This document shows, in pieces, positions 45,831 through 57,243 of a stretch of 64,000 nt of DNA (its first letter is position 1; each line of letters begins with the position of its first letter). Where the stretch lies: contig JBLDXI010000026.1 in the NCBI GenBank assembly GCA_047495785.1, positions 62,001 through 126,000 of the forward strand. Reading direction: 5' to 3'. The notes beneath the pieces were generated by a model, which ran no database searches, was not told the DNA's origin, and worked only from the letters and a program-made list of their open reading frames with translations. The stretch is from Lepidodermella squamata (lineage: Eukaryota > Gastrotricha). The position numbers were made by a program, and so were the translations under genes.

Positions 45831-46939
45831 ATTTTTTTATTGAAAAATGCACCTTACAACAAGCTAATCAGTTAGAACAGTCACGCTTGAGTTGCCAAGC
45901 GGCTCATCTGCTGTCCCTGAACAATGGGTAATGAGTAAATATTGCTCAAACGATGATTAAACGGACGGTTGATGAAGCGTTAAAGACGGTCCTGATTTAG
46001 AGCCAATGTCCAAAAATCATTGTCATGGTTTATTAGCTGACATGCGGCTCAACGTCTCCTGCAATAGGGTTGATTTGAAGGTTGAATAACTGGGGTGGAG
46101 CTAAGCGCGTCGAACAAGCGTTCGATGCACTTGAATGGCTGGATTATTTGATTATAGTTCAATCGTTCAAGCGCTTCGAACGTTCCACGAGTTCGTTTTT
46201 GTCAACGCTAATATTTGTCAGAGTTCGACTGTATAGGAAGAAACTTGGGCGCCATACACCTACTGTAACTAGTACTGAACTGACGAAATATGAACTATTT
46301 TTTAATATTTTTAGCACACGTCGAATTTTGTTTTCGCTTGTCAAGTCGTCATGCTTTTGTCTTGCTGGGACATACTCACCTAGTGGAAAATGAGCTATCA
46401 TACGAGATTATCTGGCGTTTCATAATCGCTTGTCAGAATGTGTCCTCATTTTATTAGGTTAATCTAATTTACTCAATTTTCCAATTTTCCACTGCAATAA
46501 TCTAGGGCAAATTTCATTTTAGTGCAAGTTCGCTCGGGTTATCCGCGATGCCTGACTGGTTCCAACTATGCACCCTGTCTCAGGATTAGCATCGCACTAC
46601 AAGAACGAAGAACTGAAAGAATGGAATCATAAGGTGTAACGGTAGTCACATGGAGGTCTCGTTAAGAGGAAACTGAGATCTAACCATGCGGAAAATTATC
46701 GCGACTAACTAAGCGTGAAATTCGAAAATTAACCTCCAGAATTTGAGCAAGATAAATACTTGTCTAAATACTCTACGCTATTCGCTATTTATCAAGGTGA
46801 CTCCAGCTTGGTGAATGGCGATTTCTCTTTACACAACCTTGAGAAACTTCTCATTCGGGGCATCAAACTAATCATTGAAAGTTGTGTTATAGGCCAGCAC
46901 TAACATCGGCCCGGATTATGCCGAGTCAAATAGATTTCA
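45831..46939. other. Intergenic, no gene seen
   Basis: Only short unrelated open frames are present. Confidence 0.5.
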
Positions 46940-47034
46940 TCGTCGGTGCGGCCAAAAGTTAAATTCTGAGCCCGGAACTGTAAAAATCTCATTTTCGATT
47001 TTGTATGGACATAATTCTTTTGGCCGCACCGACG
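46940..47034. mobile_element. 95-bp TIR element related to the 12.9-kb element
   Basis: Near-perfect inverted ends TCGTCGGTGCGGCCAAAAG (left) and its complement (right) enclose about 57 bases. The terminal core GGTGCGGC(C/T)AAAAG is shared with the 620-bp element at 12914-13533. Confidence 0.7.
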
Positions 47035-47846
47035 ACGACGATTTGTAACCGACATCAGTATATTAGGTTGTTGCTGATAAACGCATTTTATTGATTATAG
47101 AGAGCGCTAGAGTTTTTCCATACCCTAATTCTTAGGAAAATCAAATTAATGCTAGGAAGATCATATGTCGGTGCCGTTTTTAAATTCCCCTGAAAAACTG
47201 CGTAACCCGGACTTCACGGACTGCAAATCAAGCTTTAAAACTTCGGAATATGCGCCTGTTTAGACAATAAATTTATTGTATAAGGTACGAGCAATCCAAA
47301 TTGGTTCGTATTGCACCTATCAGTTCCGATTTTACAGCTTTCCATGGAATATTGGCAATGAAGGGTACATATAATTCTTAAATTGGCCGCGTTCTCCCGT
47401 AAATTCGACGAGCCCCGAATCTATACGGATGTAAGGGCAATATAAGCAATACAACTTCCTTAATTATTTAGCACCTGGTAACCTCAGCTAAAATATCCAG
47501 GCGTTATCAGCAGCCGGAAGCGCACTATATTAACCTTCAGTTATCTTTACAGCCCAAAATAAAACGACCAATTAGTCGGAAGGGAGAATTCTTTTATTCG
47601 TTTCCGATGTGGGTTGCTTTTTCACTTATGCACAAATATGTGAATTAATGAAGAATTTATGCCAATTATATTAGCACAAATTATTCACCGGGGTTCATGA
47701 AAGAGCTTCTAGTAGTCTCCTCTACGGTAGAAAGTCTTTTTTATGGCATTGAATGCCGAAAATATCGATGAACGAAAACAACGAGATCGTGATGATGAAA
47801 AGAAAAACAGTAGTGATGAAGGCCCTTGGTTCTGCAATGTCAGCTT
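47035..47846. other. Intergenic, no gene seen
   Basis: No exon, RNA or repeat is supported here. Confidence 0.45.
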
Positions 47847-48098
47847 TCAGCTCATGTACTGCGAGAAGCACCGGTCGATGCAGAGCTCGCGCTTGCTCGC
47901 TGTCGTGTGTTCAGTATTGCCGCTGCAGTCCGTTACGCAGTAGGTCAGCCGGCCGTAGTCGCCGAAAGCTAGGCCTGTTGCACGTTTCGCCCGAAGAAGT
48001 TCGACGCCGTTGCGATGACTTGCCGGAGCAGGCGTGCTTGAATGAACGAAGATCATGAGGGCAATCGCGATTGAGCTGTAGTAGTACCAGGAAGGCAT
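47847..48098 (-). CDS. Small secreted peptide precursor, RAKR site, two CxxxC motifs
   Basis: Intact 83-residue single-exon frame from the ATG at 48098. The N-terminus is signal-peptide-like (YYYSSIAIALMIFVHSS). The propeptide ends RAKR, an R-x-K-R furin site. The mature part of about 44 residues has four Cys as CVTDC and CIDRC, spaced like the 15.6-kb peptide. The sequences otherwise differ, so the two share architecture rather than close descent. Likely secreted; a helical hairpin fold is inferred from the Cys pattern. Confidence 0.7.
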   Translation of the reverse strand: MPSWYYYSSIAIALMIFVHSSTPAPASHRNGVELLRAKRATGLAFGDYGRLTYCVTDCSGNTEHTTASKRELCIDRCFSQYMS

Positions 48099-48929
48099 GT
48101 TTTTTTTGATAATGTTTTTAATCCCGAATGTTGAGCGTCTAAAAAAAAATTGAAAGTTTATAAATAGATTCACGGCACCAAAACAAGGAGAAAAACAAGT
48201 TTGTTCAAAAGCCGCAGTTACCCGCACGTTTATAGAACAAAAATAATGCCGGCTTATACTTTCAGCTTGAGTGAAAATTAATTCGCAATAAACACACCCT
48301 AGTCGTCGCTCATTTTTCCGTGACAGGTGATGTCTAACTAGGTATCATCACCTCTCCGGCTTCACGTGAATTTAGGGGATCAGGAAGATATGTAGGCTTC
48401 GCGAATTCAATTACTTAGCGAAATGTCAAGGTGTTGAAAAAAACGCCGGCCGGCAAATTAATCTGATAATACGCGTAGTGATAGAGATACAGCCTGTTAG
48501 CGGCAGGAAGTCTCCTACACGATGAACATTAATTTAGCTAACTGTACACGTTCAGCTATAGTTGACACGGGGGCTTATAGGAAGGCGACCGCAAAATATG
48601 ATCATTATAATCTCGGATTTTGAACCGCCGCGAAAAGAAAAACGTAAAACTGAACGGCTAATAAGGAAACTTTATCTCTTCTTCGTTGCGGTTGTTATGA
48701 TCGGGTTCGAAACGTGATAAAGCAGATAAAAAGATCAAAGACCAAAAACCTCCGCGTGATGATGAGCAAGAAATGCCGCCGTCTTATGACAATACAAATG
48801 TCATATCTCACCTACAAATTTATACTACGCAGTATATTTACTTTTAGCCGGTATATCGTCGTTTCTAGTTATATTCGACCGTTGACAAGTGAAAAGGGGG
48901 GTGTGGCGAAATTGTTGACATCGTGAGAT
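48099..48929. other. Intergenic, no gene seen
   Basis: Only short open frames are present upstream of the peptide gene at 47847. Confidence 0.45.
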
Positions 48930-49420
48930 TTTGATGCCGCTTTCAAGATCAATGAACGAGGAGTCGAGGAGGATTGCTGAGAAAGTTCACTGGTAAAAAT
49001 TGCTAATTTCGCGAAAAAGCGCGCTTAAAAAGTTTAGTTTTTTTTGTTGCATCAGTCAATAATTTGTCGCGCGATAAATTCTGACAATATTTTTTTATGC
49101 GCACTCGAGGTTATTTCTGAGGTGAGGAATCTTGTTAGATATTGAAAAAGTTGATGGAATCAAGCTAGTGCTAAATCGATTAGCCTTTTTTGGCTACACT
49201 TTGAGGTCTCTCGTCTTTTGACGTGGATTAATTGAGCTTCCTACAGGTTACAGGTATGAATTTTGAAAATTCAAAATCCCCAAGAAAAACTGAGTAAGGA
49301 CATGTAGGATCTAAGTCCTATTTCAAGTCATCAAGCTTCATGCCATTTGCTGGAAACCCCAAACCCCACTTTTCACTTTTTAACGGACATTTTTATTCAC
49401 CCGACAAAACTTATTCGTCT
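48930..49420 (-). repeat. Dispersed repeat copy without the TIR insertion
   Basis: In reverse orientation this matches 12470-12900 plus 13549-13575. It provides the empty site for the 620-bp element. Confidence 0.6.
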
Positions 49421-49654
49421 CCTGGTTAAATTGATGTTTATTAGCGCATGAAAATAGACTCATCAAAAACTTTATTAGCGTGACAAAATATTATAGAATT
49501 CGAACAAACTATGAGATAAAACATTGTAACTAGACGATTGCGGCCTCATTTGACGTAGAATAATTTGTCCAATAACGGAATAGCTAAATCCGGATAATAT
49601 GTCATCCGTGTGGCACTATTTCTAGGATTTCTTTCTTAATTTAGGAAGCCATCA

Positions 49655-49945
49655 TCATCCTAGCAATAAACTGCCGCTTGTCCTGCTGCACTCGTCTTCG
49701 AAACAGGTCATCAGCGCCTGGGTGCCTTCGTCGTGATTGCTCCGGCAAGCTAGCAAGCACATATTCCATTGAAAGAACTCGTTTAACGAAAAGCGCTTCA
49801 CTCGCGCTACCGCCGAAGAACTAGAAGCACCGGCGTGTCGGAAGCTTTGTCTGTCTGAGATTTTGATTGATCGGCTTTCTGAAGAACTGACAAGCAAGGC
49901 CGATAATAGAATCGCAAGACCAAGGATAGCGTAGAAAGACGACAT
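49655..49945 (-). CDS. Small secreted peptide precursor, RVKR site, paired Cys
   Basis: Intact 96-residue frame from the ATG at 49945. The signal peptide is strong (ILGLAILLSALLVSSSES). A Ser-rich propeptide ends RVKR, a furin site. The mature part of about 45 residues has four Cys as CLLAC and CFEDEC (one residue wider). It belongs to the same architectural class as the peptides at 15.6 and 47.8 kb. Function unknown. Confidence 0.7.
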   Translation of the reverse strand: MSSFYAILGLAILLSALLVSSSESRSIKISDRQSFRHAGASSSSAVARVKRFSLNEFFQWNMCLLACRSNHDEGTQALMTCFEDECSRTSGSLLLG

Positions 49946-50713
49946 TGTATATGATTGATTTTAAATACTAGAAAATAAAGTATTTTGGTCGGATATGTAA
50001 CTGAAATTATATCCTGATAAGGCTAAATTAAATTAAAAAGCGTCACGAAAAATTAGTTTGCCAGAGGCAAAGGTCGCATTCCTTTATTCATTTTAGTCTA
50101 ATAATATGACTCAAGATACGGCGGCGGCGGTGTGAACCCCGCGAAACATGCTGTATATCGATGACTAATACCATTATACGTTTTTTATTTATTAAAAGAT
50201 GAATAAACGGCACTTATTTGACCCTACCGGCAGCGCATGCTAGCTCACGTGAAGAAGGATGCGTGCTTTTGTTCTTTTTACGTTACCTGATGCAATTATT
50301 TCACCCACCACGTAAGTAATCGTAAACAAAGGCGGATATTTTACTCCGCATTCAATGTCAGCGAATGAGTGAATGGCCTTTTGTTTACACGAAGATGCAT
50401 GACAAAAGAATTCGATGAATTGAAGCTCTGTATTCTGGTAAAAAACTAAATAATCGTGCGGTTAATTATTATCGTGACCAAATATATGCTTTAAATCCGT
50501 CAAAAAAATGACCAAATTTTTTTTTCTTGCCTGACGACTAAAACTGGTTATAAATCAAGTTTGATCTATTTTCGGTCACGAGATTGGCCCACTCGTCTGA
50601 AAAAAACGGCAAAGACAATAATAATTTGTTGACTATTTATTTTAAAATACTAAAGATCGTATTCGTCATAAGATCAGGTAAAACAGATGTTAAACGTTAA
50701 AATTATGTCTTTA
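49946..50713. other. Intergenic, no gene seen
   Basis: No exon or RNA gene is supported. Confidence 0.45.
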
Positions 50714-50944
50714 TCACAAAAATATGAAACACGCGAGGCAAGTTCTCCTTCCAGGAAAAGGCAGGTTTATGTTGCAACTTCTCAAGCAATCCTCAAAAAT
50801 TTTTAAAAAGGCCGGGCGATTGTCTGATTTTGGTCGATCCGTGACTGATTCCGATTGCGCGAAAGCGACAGTTGTAGAGATCCATAATATACAGACTATA
50901 GCCAGTATCGAAAGCGATGATGGAGATAGATATTGGTGTTTCAT
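50714..50944 (-). CDS. Small secreted Cys-pair peptide
   Basis: Frame of 76 residues from the ATG at 50944; the longer frame begins at TTG and is not preferred. The N-terminus (LSILAIVCILWISTTVAFA) is a signal peptide. The C-terminus carries CLRSC and CLAC about 11 residues apart, close to the FEDCLR context of the repeated family at 44.7 kb (FEDCLRFRC), so it may be a distant relative. It lacks a clear dibasic site. Upstream lie a palindromic TGACGTCA and a TATATATA box. Confidence 0.6.
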   Translation of the reverse strand: MKHQYLSPSSLSILAIVCILWISTTVAFAQSESVTDRPKSDNRPAFLKIFEDCLRSCNINLPFPGRRTCLACFIFL

Positions 50945-50994
50945 CGTAGGCAATAGGGTTAAAACTTCTAAAAGTAGAAACGCATCCTGTGAAA

Positions 50995-51010
50995 TGACGT
51001 CATATATATA
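50995..51010 (-). promoter_or_regulatory. TATATATA box with adjacent TGACGTCA (CRE/ATF-type) site
   Basis: The perfect palindrome TGACGTCA (50995-51002) abuts TATATATA (51003-51010), about 50 bases upstream of the peptide ATG. The site is a known binding form for bZIP factors; its use here is inference. Confidence 0.45.
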
Positions 51011-51318
51011 GTCGAAAGCGCCTAATTTGAAATTCTAATAAATTATTCTGTCGATGAAGGTAAAAATGACAAATAATGAGCGAAAAAAATGCAAGATTTT
51101 TGCTGATAATTTTTCACGTCTCTGATTGGGGAAAAATCCGCCCGCGACCAAAACAACAAAAGAATTTCCTTGGAAGTGCATGCCGCGTATTTATCAACGG
51201 TAGTGCGTGAATTTGATTCATCTACAGATGTTTAAAGTGATTCATCTTGCGTAAAAAACACCAGCGCTGAGAAAATGATGAAATTAAGGACACTCGACAC
51301 ACCAGTTTTTTTATATTT

Positions 51319-51915
51319 TTATTTCAACGTAAGCTTTTGTTCAACTGCATACCACCTCTCATCATGGCCGGGTCCTTTTATCAATTTTCTAAAGCCTAGA
51401 TTCAGGTAGGTTTTAATCGCCGCCAGCCGGTAGTCTTGCGTCGATAGCATAGCTGAATTTTTGTCAGTTTTCTCGACGAAAAATCGCAGTAATTCAGCCG
51501 TTATCTCACGGCCAAGCTTGCGACCCTGATGAGCAGTTGCGATTGCTACCCAGCTGATGTAACCCGTTAAGGGCCGATCCCTCAACAAAGCTGCTACTTC
51601 AGGCCGACATCGTGATTCACCCGGTACAACACATAGGCGGCCAAAAGCTATCCCAACAATGCGATTTTCATGTTTTATCGCAATTCTCGCCCCGATTCCT
51701 GGGTCTGTTGCGATATCGACTACCCTTCGCCTGTTCCATTCGCCGAGACTTGTGCCGTAGGCGTCGGAGAATAATTCAACCAATTGCTCAATTTCAGTGT
51801 CGATGAATTTGTCGTAGTAAATCATCGTATAGCCATCGGGGAGATTGATTTCAGGCAGGTCATTCAAATTTTCCCGAATCATGCCGAGATTGTCATTTAC
51901 CTCAATGGGATCCAT
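51319..51915 (-). CDS. GNAT-family N-acetyltransferase, single exon
   Basis: Intact 198-residue intronless frame from ATG. The GNAT fold is shown by a beta-4 strand and acetyl-CoA loop (SWVAIATAHQGRKLGREI, pattern Q-x-x-x-x-G), the following helix (LLRFFVEK) and the late Y-x-N-x-GF motif (YLNLGFRKL). The acceptor substrate cannot be read from sequence. Single-exon structure among intron-bearing neighbours could reflect retroposition or transfer from bacteria, but codon use does not stand out by eye. No signal peptide, so cytosolic. Confidence 0.75.
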   Translation of the reverse strand: MDPIEVNDNLGMIRENLNDLPEINLPDGYTMIYYDKFIDTEIEQLVELFSDAYGTSLGEWNRRRVVDIATDPGIGARIAIKHENRIVGIAFGRLCVVPGESRCRPEVAALLRDRPLTGYISWVAIATAHQGRKLGREITAELLRFFVEKTDKNSAMLSTQDYRLAAIKTYLNLGFRKLIKGPGHDERWYAVEQKLTLK

Positions 51916-52457
51916 TGTAGCGTATGTAGCGTATAGTATATGCCGGCTTATAGTAATATTACTATACGTTTTTTACGCTCCCTGATAACAATGGCCGCTC
52001 AGATAAAAAATAGATATCACGCTAATTAAATCTCTTCGCATTCATTAGCTTAAATCAAATTGTTGTAATAAAAATTTCGTCGTTTAAAAATTCGTGCGTT
52101 TTTGGTAATTAATTTATACAGGAAGTTGATAACCGGTCCGAAAATATTAGCCTGGTATGTTTTGAATCTACTGAACCAGTTAAAACGCGTTTTGAAGGAA
52201 GGAATTTTCCGAACATTTCGACGACCTTCAGGAATGTTGAAAAGTAACCAGAATTTGATTTTAATTTTTGCTGAATTTTCCTGTGTTTAAAACCTCGAAA
52301 AATCATGATTTGAAGCTCGATAAAAGCACGGCCAATTATCAATTATCAATCTGACAAGCATCATTTTATTACCAAGAAATTAGTTATTCGAAAATGTATC
52401 AACGAGGTCACTTTTTAAAGGAGCAATAATTGTAATTAAGCGTTGAAAGTAGGTCAC
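51916..52457. other. Intergenic, promoter of the acetyltransferase
   Basis: A palindromic AT block (TATAGTAATATTACTATA) lies about 30-50 bases upstream of the GNAT start at 51915. No other feature is seen. Confidence 0.4.
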
Positions 52458-53034
52458 TCAGCCGTGCTTGGCGACACCAATAACGCCGCAAGCTGAGCGA
52501 GCGCCTGAGCTGCCGGTTTTCTTGCTGTCCTCCGTGCCACCGCGGCCGAGGTCGTCTTCCTTCTCGTGGACAACCATCGAACGGCCGATGACTGAGTACT
52601 GGCCGTTGAGGGTGAACAGCTTGTCGGTGATGTCGAAACGAGCAGTGCCGCTGTCGTCAGCCTCCAAGTTGCCCAGATCGCCGATGTGACTGAAAAAAAT
52701 TATTATTATTATGAAGATCTACCTTTAATAATTAATTTTCGTACCGATTGTCGTAATCTTCTCGGCCGCCGTGGGATTTATTTGTCGGGTTATAGTGGTC
52801 ACCCGCAGTGGTACAGCCGTTGCTCAAATCGCCGAATTCGTGGACATGGAAACCGTGTTTTCCCTTGGTCAAACCACTGATTTCGCCGTGGATGCGAGTA
52901 GGGCCATCTTCCTTCTGGAAACAAAAATTGGGAGATAATGTGAAGCCTTGAGAAAAATAAGTTACCTCTTGAACGAAATGGACGATGCCGCAAGCTTTAT
53001 CGCCTTTCAAAACACAAATAGCTTTTTTGATCAT
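52458..53034 (-). CDS. Cytosolic Cu/Zn superoxide dismutase
   Basis: Three exons (53034-52966, 52914-52745, 52689-52458) give 156 residues, the usual length. Introns are 51 and 55 nt. Copper and zinc ligands are present: HVHEFGD, GDHYNP, KSHGG, and the late [13 protein letters not shown]. The RHIGDLGN loop is formed across the second splice junction. The disulfide pair is Cys in SNGCTT and Cys in RSACGVIG, and the active-site Arg is in SGARSAC. The enzyme converts superoxide to oxygen and hydrogen peroxide. There is no signal peptide, so the cytosolic form. Confidence 0.95.
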
Positions 53035-54017
53035 CTTACTAAGTTTTAATCGAATATGAAATGCTGATTAGTCCTTACTGAATCAGCTTTAAATAGGATT
53101 AATTCGAATTCAATCTGCGAACTGAATACGCCGCATTTATTTCGAAACATAACTTGTATCGTCAATTAAATAAACTAATGATGCTGACGGCCAAGTGGGA
53201 AACAAATTTTGTTGTATTTATTATGAGCCTAATAAGGCCTTGAACTTTCAGAGGTAAAATGTTTGCCCAATGTTATCCTGTCGGATTACGACAACCTTTG
53301 CCGAAGGAATTTGAAAAAAAATCCAGGAACCTTTCAGGCGAAACGGCAAAGTTTCAAAAGTTTCAAATACCAACGGAGTGGTTTTGAGATACAATCATAA
53401 TAATGTCCAAGTGCGGAATGACCTTTGAATCGCAGAAATTGATGGACTGGGATACAGCTGGGCTCATGATTATAATTATTGAATTTTCCGTTGATTTTCA
53501 GTCTTCAATCTTGATTTCCGGCGAATTTTTAAAGCATTCACCCAAATGAGCTTCGCCCTACATTGATATTATTACCGGAAGCCTTTGGCGAAGTTGAAGT
53601 ATTTTTATGACGAAATTAGCTCATATAGCTCAGGTTAAGGGCTTTCTATTGCTTTTGAAATACCTGAAGTTACTGATTTTTTAATTTTTCTAGATAACAC
53701 CCTTTCCCACACAGAATTGTATTTGTGGGGTTTGTTGAGAAAAACAACAGCTGGCTCTTGTTTGTTATTACGCAATACCCTGTCATCTAATAAGCTTGGC
53801 TCGAAATCAATTTTTTGCCGCCAATTTTTTTTCCCACGTTATTCCTTATCATCTTAACTGGTGCGCCTTGATGATTCAGACTGCCGTGGCGCATGATTCA
53901 TACCACACTCAATACATTGATTTTTTACGGCATATAAAAGTAAAAGCTCGTAACTGCCGTCACTGCTATTTTACCTTTTTTACGCTGTAATTCATAACTC
54001 AGGGTTCAACACACGTA
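53035..54017. other. Intergenic between SOD and ligase genes
   Basis: Divergent promoters should lie here. No coding exon or repeat is supported. Confidence 0.5.
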
Positions 54018-55621
54018 ATGTTAGACCCAAAGCCCACGAAAAAGAACAATTTGGCGAAAGATGGCCACTCAAATCCCTTCTCACATTTCGATGACGATCT
54101 CTTTTTGAGAAATTCGAATAACAAAGTCGAACTTCGGCACGAATGCTTTACCGAGGAAAACGACCCATGCTTTGGCTTGTTGACTGAAAAAGGCGCTCGC
54201 CACTCTTGCTGCACCTTCAGCTCTTTCGCTCGACTTCCTCGCGACAAAGCCATTATTCGGGAAAAGTACTACACTGGTTTTGGTAAAAAGTTCTACGAAA
54301 TGCCTAATCCATCGAACATTCAACCACTTCTTTCGGCTCTGGGTTCTGACTACATAACTGTAGAAATGGCTCATTGCTATTTTTCAAACTATCACTTCAT
54401 CGATGCTAATGAAGTGGAGTGGCGATTCGAAGAATGTTCAGTCTGTTCCGCGCCTTGCCGCTTCGTCCGGAAGCCGCCATGCTGCCGTCAAGGCATCTGT
54501 CAAATCTGCTGGGAGCAATACGTCACAACCAAGGCTCAGAACTCCCTGTCAGTACATCTAACTGGAATGTACGAACTTCGCTGCTTTTCTTGCTCCAAAA
54601 TGGTCCCATTCATCGAAGCTGCGAGTTCATTGAGTGAGAAACAACTCGAGCTGATCAGGCCGCCAGGTCACTCGTCTTGCGTCCTATTCGACTGCCCTGT
54701 CTGTCTAACATCTCCCCCGCCCTATCTCGTCCCTGGAAACAAAACTGCTGATCAAATCACGAAAAAGTTGAGAAAAACCAGAGGCGGTCGACCGCATAAG
54801 TGTGAACGGTGTGAAACCACCTTTTGCAGTGCTTGTGGCCAAACGGAACACCCTGACGTTACCTGCAAAAGTCTAGCATCTTCTGATGTAGGCTTGTCGA
54901 AATGGTCCAAACAACAAAATTCAGAGCGGCCTGACTTCAAAGTAAATTTCTAATACATAATTTTTTGGATTTTTTTTCAATTAATATAAATGTTATTAAA
55001 TTAAAAAAAATGAATTACCTTCACTTGCGTATCTAAGATCCAAGCCAAAGTCAAACCCCAAACCTAACCGTAACCTAAAACCTAACCCTTGGCTTGGATA
55101 CGCCAGTAAGGTACACCCTTAAAAATATTATTTAATATAATTTTTCAATCAAGTTTAATCGAATTTTTTTTAAGATTTTTATTGAATTTATTAAAATTTA
55201 GTACCTAATTAATTAATTAAATAATTTACTTTTTTAAATATTATTTATTCTGAGTATTTTTCATTCAATTTTTAATTTTCTTTATATTTTTTCATAGAAT
55301 GCAAGACGTTGCCCAAGCTGTCACATTATCGCAAGCCATAACGGTGGCTGCCCTCATATGACGTGCCCATGCGGTAAGGATTGGTGTTTCGCATGCGGAA
55401 GGCGATACCTGAAATTCCACGGCAAAACCCGATATTTGCCGATTCTTTCGTGCCCGAAAGATTGGAGATCAAAAACAGAGCGTCTAGCTGTTCATTCTGC
55501 TGTCAGTCTCGGCCTGATATCAGCTGCTCCATTAGCACTAGCTTTAGCTGTACTCGCTGCTCCGGTGGCTGGGTCGATCTACTTGGCTCTGAAAATTAAG
55601 CGTAGAGTTCGCGGTTATTAA
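54018..55621 (+). CDS. RING-IBR-RING (RBR) ubiquitin ligase with C-terminal membrane segment, copy A
   Basis: Exon 54018-54941 and exon 55298-55621 (phase 0) give 415 residues. RING1 is in the middle (CSVCSAPC ... PPCCRQGICQICW), with a CC pair in place of the usual Cys-x-His. An IBR region with CPVC and CERCETTFCSACG precedes the splice, and RING2 follows immediately (RRCPSCH ... GGCPHMTCPCGKDWCFACG). The catalytic Cys of an RBR ligase is expected in GGCPHM. The C-terminus has a hydrophobic stretch (AAPLALALAVLAAPVAGSIY) before a basic tail, so it is likely a tail-anchored or membrane ligase. The neighbouring gene at 57.2 kb is a paralogue with the same intron position. Confidence 0.85.
55027..55104. 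repeat. Hairpin with CCTAA-like interior in the ligase intron
   Basis: GCGTATC...CCAAGCCAA and its complement TTGGCTTGGATACGC form a stem around a stretch rich in ACCTAA words. This may be a tiny foldback element. The interior resembles telomere repeat words, but the run is short and irregular. Confidence 0.5.
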
Positions 55622-55725
55622 TAGCTCATATTTCTGTGATAAAACGAAGCATATTCAACGGACATTTTTCATCATTTAATATCACCACCGGTTTCAAGCA
55701 AAAAATTCTAAAATAAAATCTATAA

Positions 55726-56850
55726 TCATAGAGCGCCGAATTTTTTGTTCTCTCTGCCAGATCCAGCCATAAGTAGCGGGTTGTACTCGTCGTTTCTTTG
55801 CTGTGTTGGCGCTTCAGCAGCTTGCATCGCTCGTCGAGCTTGAAGCATCGGGCTAATCAAGCGATGCAGAATCAGGATGATTGGAAAAGCCACGACTGCT
55901 GCTGCAACAGCAATTAGAGCGATTGATAGCGTCGACAAGGCGCAATCTTTCGCATCCGGATCACCGGGAGGCTGGAGAAAAGCCGTTGGACCTTAAGAAA
56001 AATGTTCAAATATTTCTAATTATTCAAATGTTTTCTTATACAGTAGATGTAATGAGAAGTTCCTGGAGGACATTGTGAGGGAATGATGCAAGGTTCAGGT
56101 GGACAAATCGGGCACTGAAAATGAAAAAAATTAATTAGGAACTCGAATTTTTCGTTTCCTTACTTGGCAATAATAACCGTAAGGACAAATCGTGCAGGTA
56201 TGAGATGCAGTTTCGTTACGTAATGTATACTGGCCCCTCGGGCATGGAAGGCATCGACCAATGCCCGCTATTCCTTTGTAAGTTCCTGGTTCGCAAGCCT
56301 GGCATTCACTGTTGCCCACGCCAATCGCTTGATAGCCCCACGAACATAACGTACAGGTTGTACAAGCGTTTCTGGAGCAGTAAGTACCGTCGCCACAAGG
56401 TTCGCAGGAGAAAGTGCCGTTATGAGGGGCGGCATAGCCAGGTTGGCAAATCGAGCATTCCAACTGCCCCGATAGGGGTTGAGCGTGGCCTGGTCCGCAT
56501 TCTTCACACTCTGTCACTCCCGTGTTGTTCGAGGCGGTCCCGGGTCGGCAGGGCGTACAATCTGTTTCATTAAGGCAGAATCCCGCGAATCCTGCAGCTT
56601 TACACGCTTGACAAGAGGGGTTGTCTGAAAACAATTTTTGCGATAAAAACAAAGGCAATCCTGAATCCTGATCTTCTACCTGTAGAGGCAAAGGTTCCAG
56701 TTGGGCATGCAGTGCAGTTTTTTTCATCTAGGTCATCTGTAAAAAATAGGTTTCAGCTATCAAGTGACTGAAGTTGAGCAATTTATACCAGCGAACACCC
56801 CAAAATTAGATCTGCCATCCAGATGAAGAAATAAAACGAAAATAAAGGCA
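55726..56850 (-). CDS. Single-pass receptor-like protein with ephrin-receptor-like Cys repeats
   Basis: Exons 56736-56680, 56624-56164, 56114-56042 and 55991-55726 join with consistent phases. A first exon fragment at 56789 and above encodes a hydrophobic signal-like stretch (SIAFIFVLFLHLDG), but its start codon was not found, so the N-terminus is unresolved. The extracellular part has repeated modules of the type C..C..G.....G...C..C.PG.Y (GCC2/GCC3 or ephrin-receptor-like). A transmembrane helix follows (LSIALIAVAAAVVAFPIILIL), with a cytoplasmic tail containing EYNPLLM, which could be a sorting or docking signal. Ligand unknown. The gene lies between the two RBR ligase genes, on the opposite strand. 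Confidence 0.7.
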
Positions 56851-57243
56851 ATAGATACTTTAAGGTGGCTACTAGTGATAATCATGATATAGCTTCTTCT
56901 TTTAACAATGGGTGTAAAGGGACTGTCATCTCAGTTGAAACAGCGCAAAAATGTAGGAGAAGATAACGGTCATTTTATCAGACAGGAGAGATAGGCTATT
57001 CGGTTACTAAAACAGTGATAAGACGAGTGGCGAATTCAAACGAATATCGACAAAAAGATTATTGGCTCCCGTCCAAGAGAGGTGCGAAATTCATGGGACA
57101 AGCGTTTTAGAGTGGGGTGACTGTTCTTCATTGTTCATTCGCTCGCATTTCAATGACTCATCGTTTGCGATGACTCATCGCTACGTGAGAATAACAAATT
57201 GAGTCTAAAACACGTTTTTTACCCTATAACAGTTTTAGCTGGA

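Noticed and set aside
55060-55090. CCTAA-like words as an interstitial telomere
   Set aside because: Only a few irregular words inside a hairpin; no regular telomere repeat.
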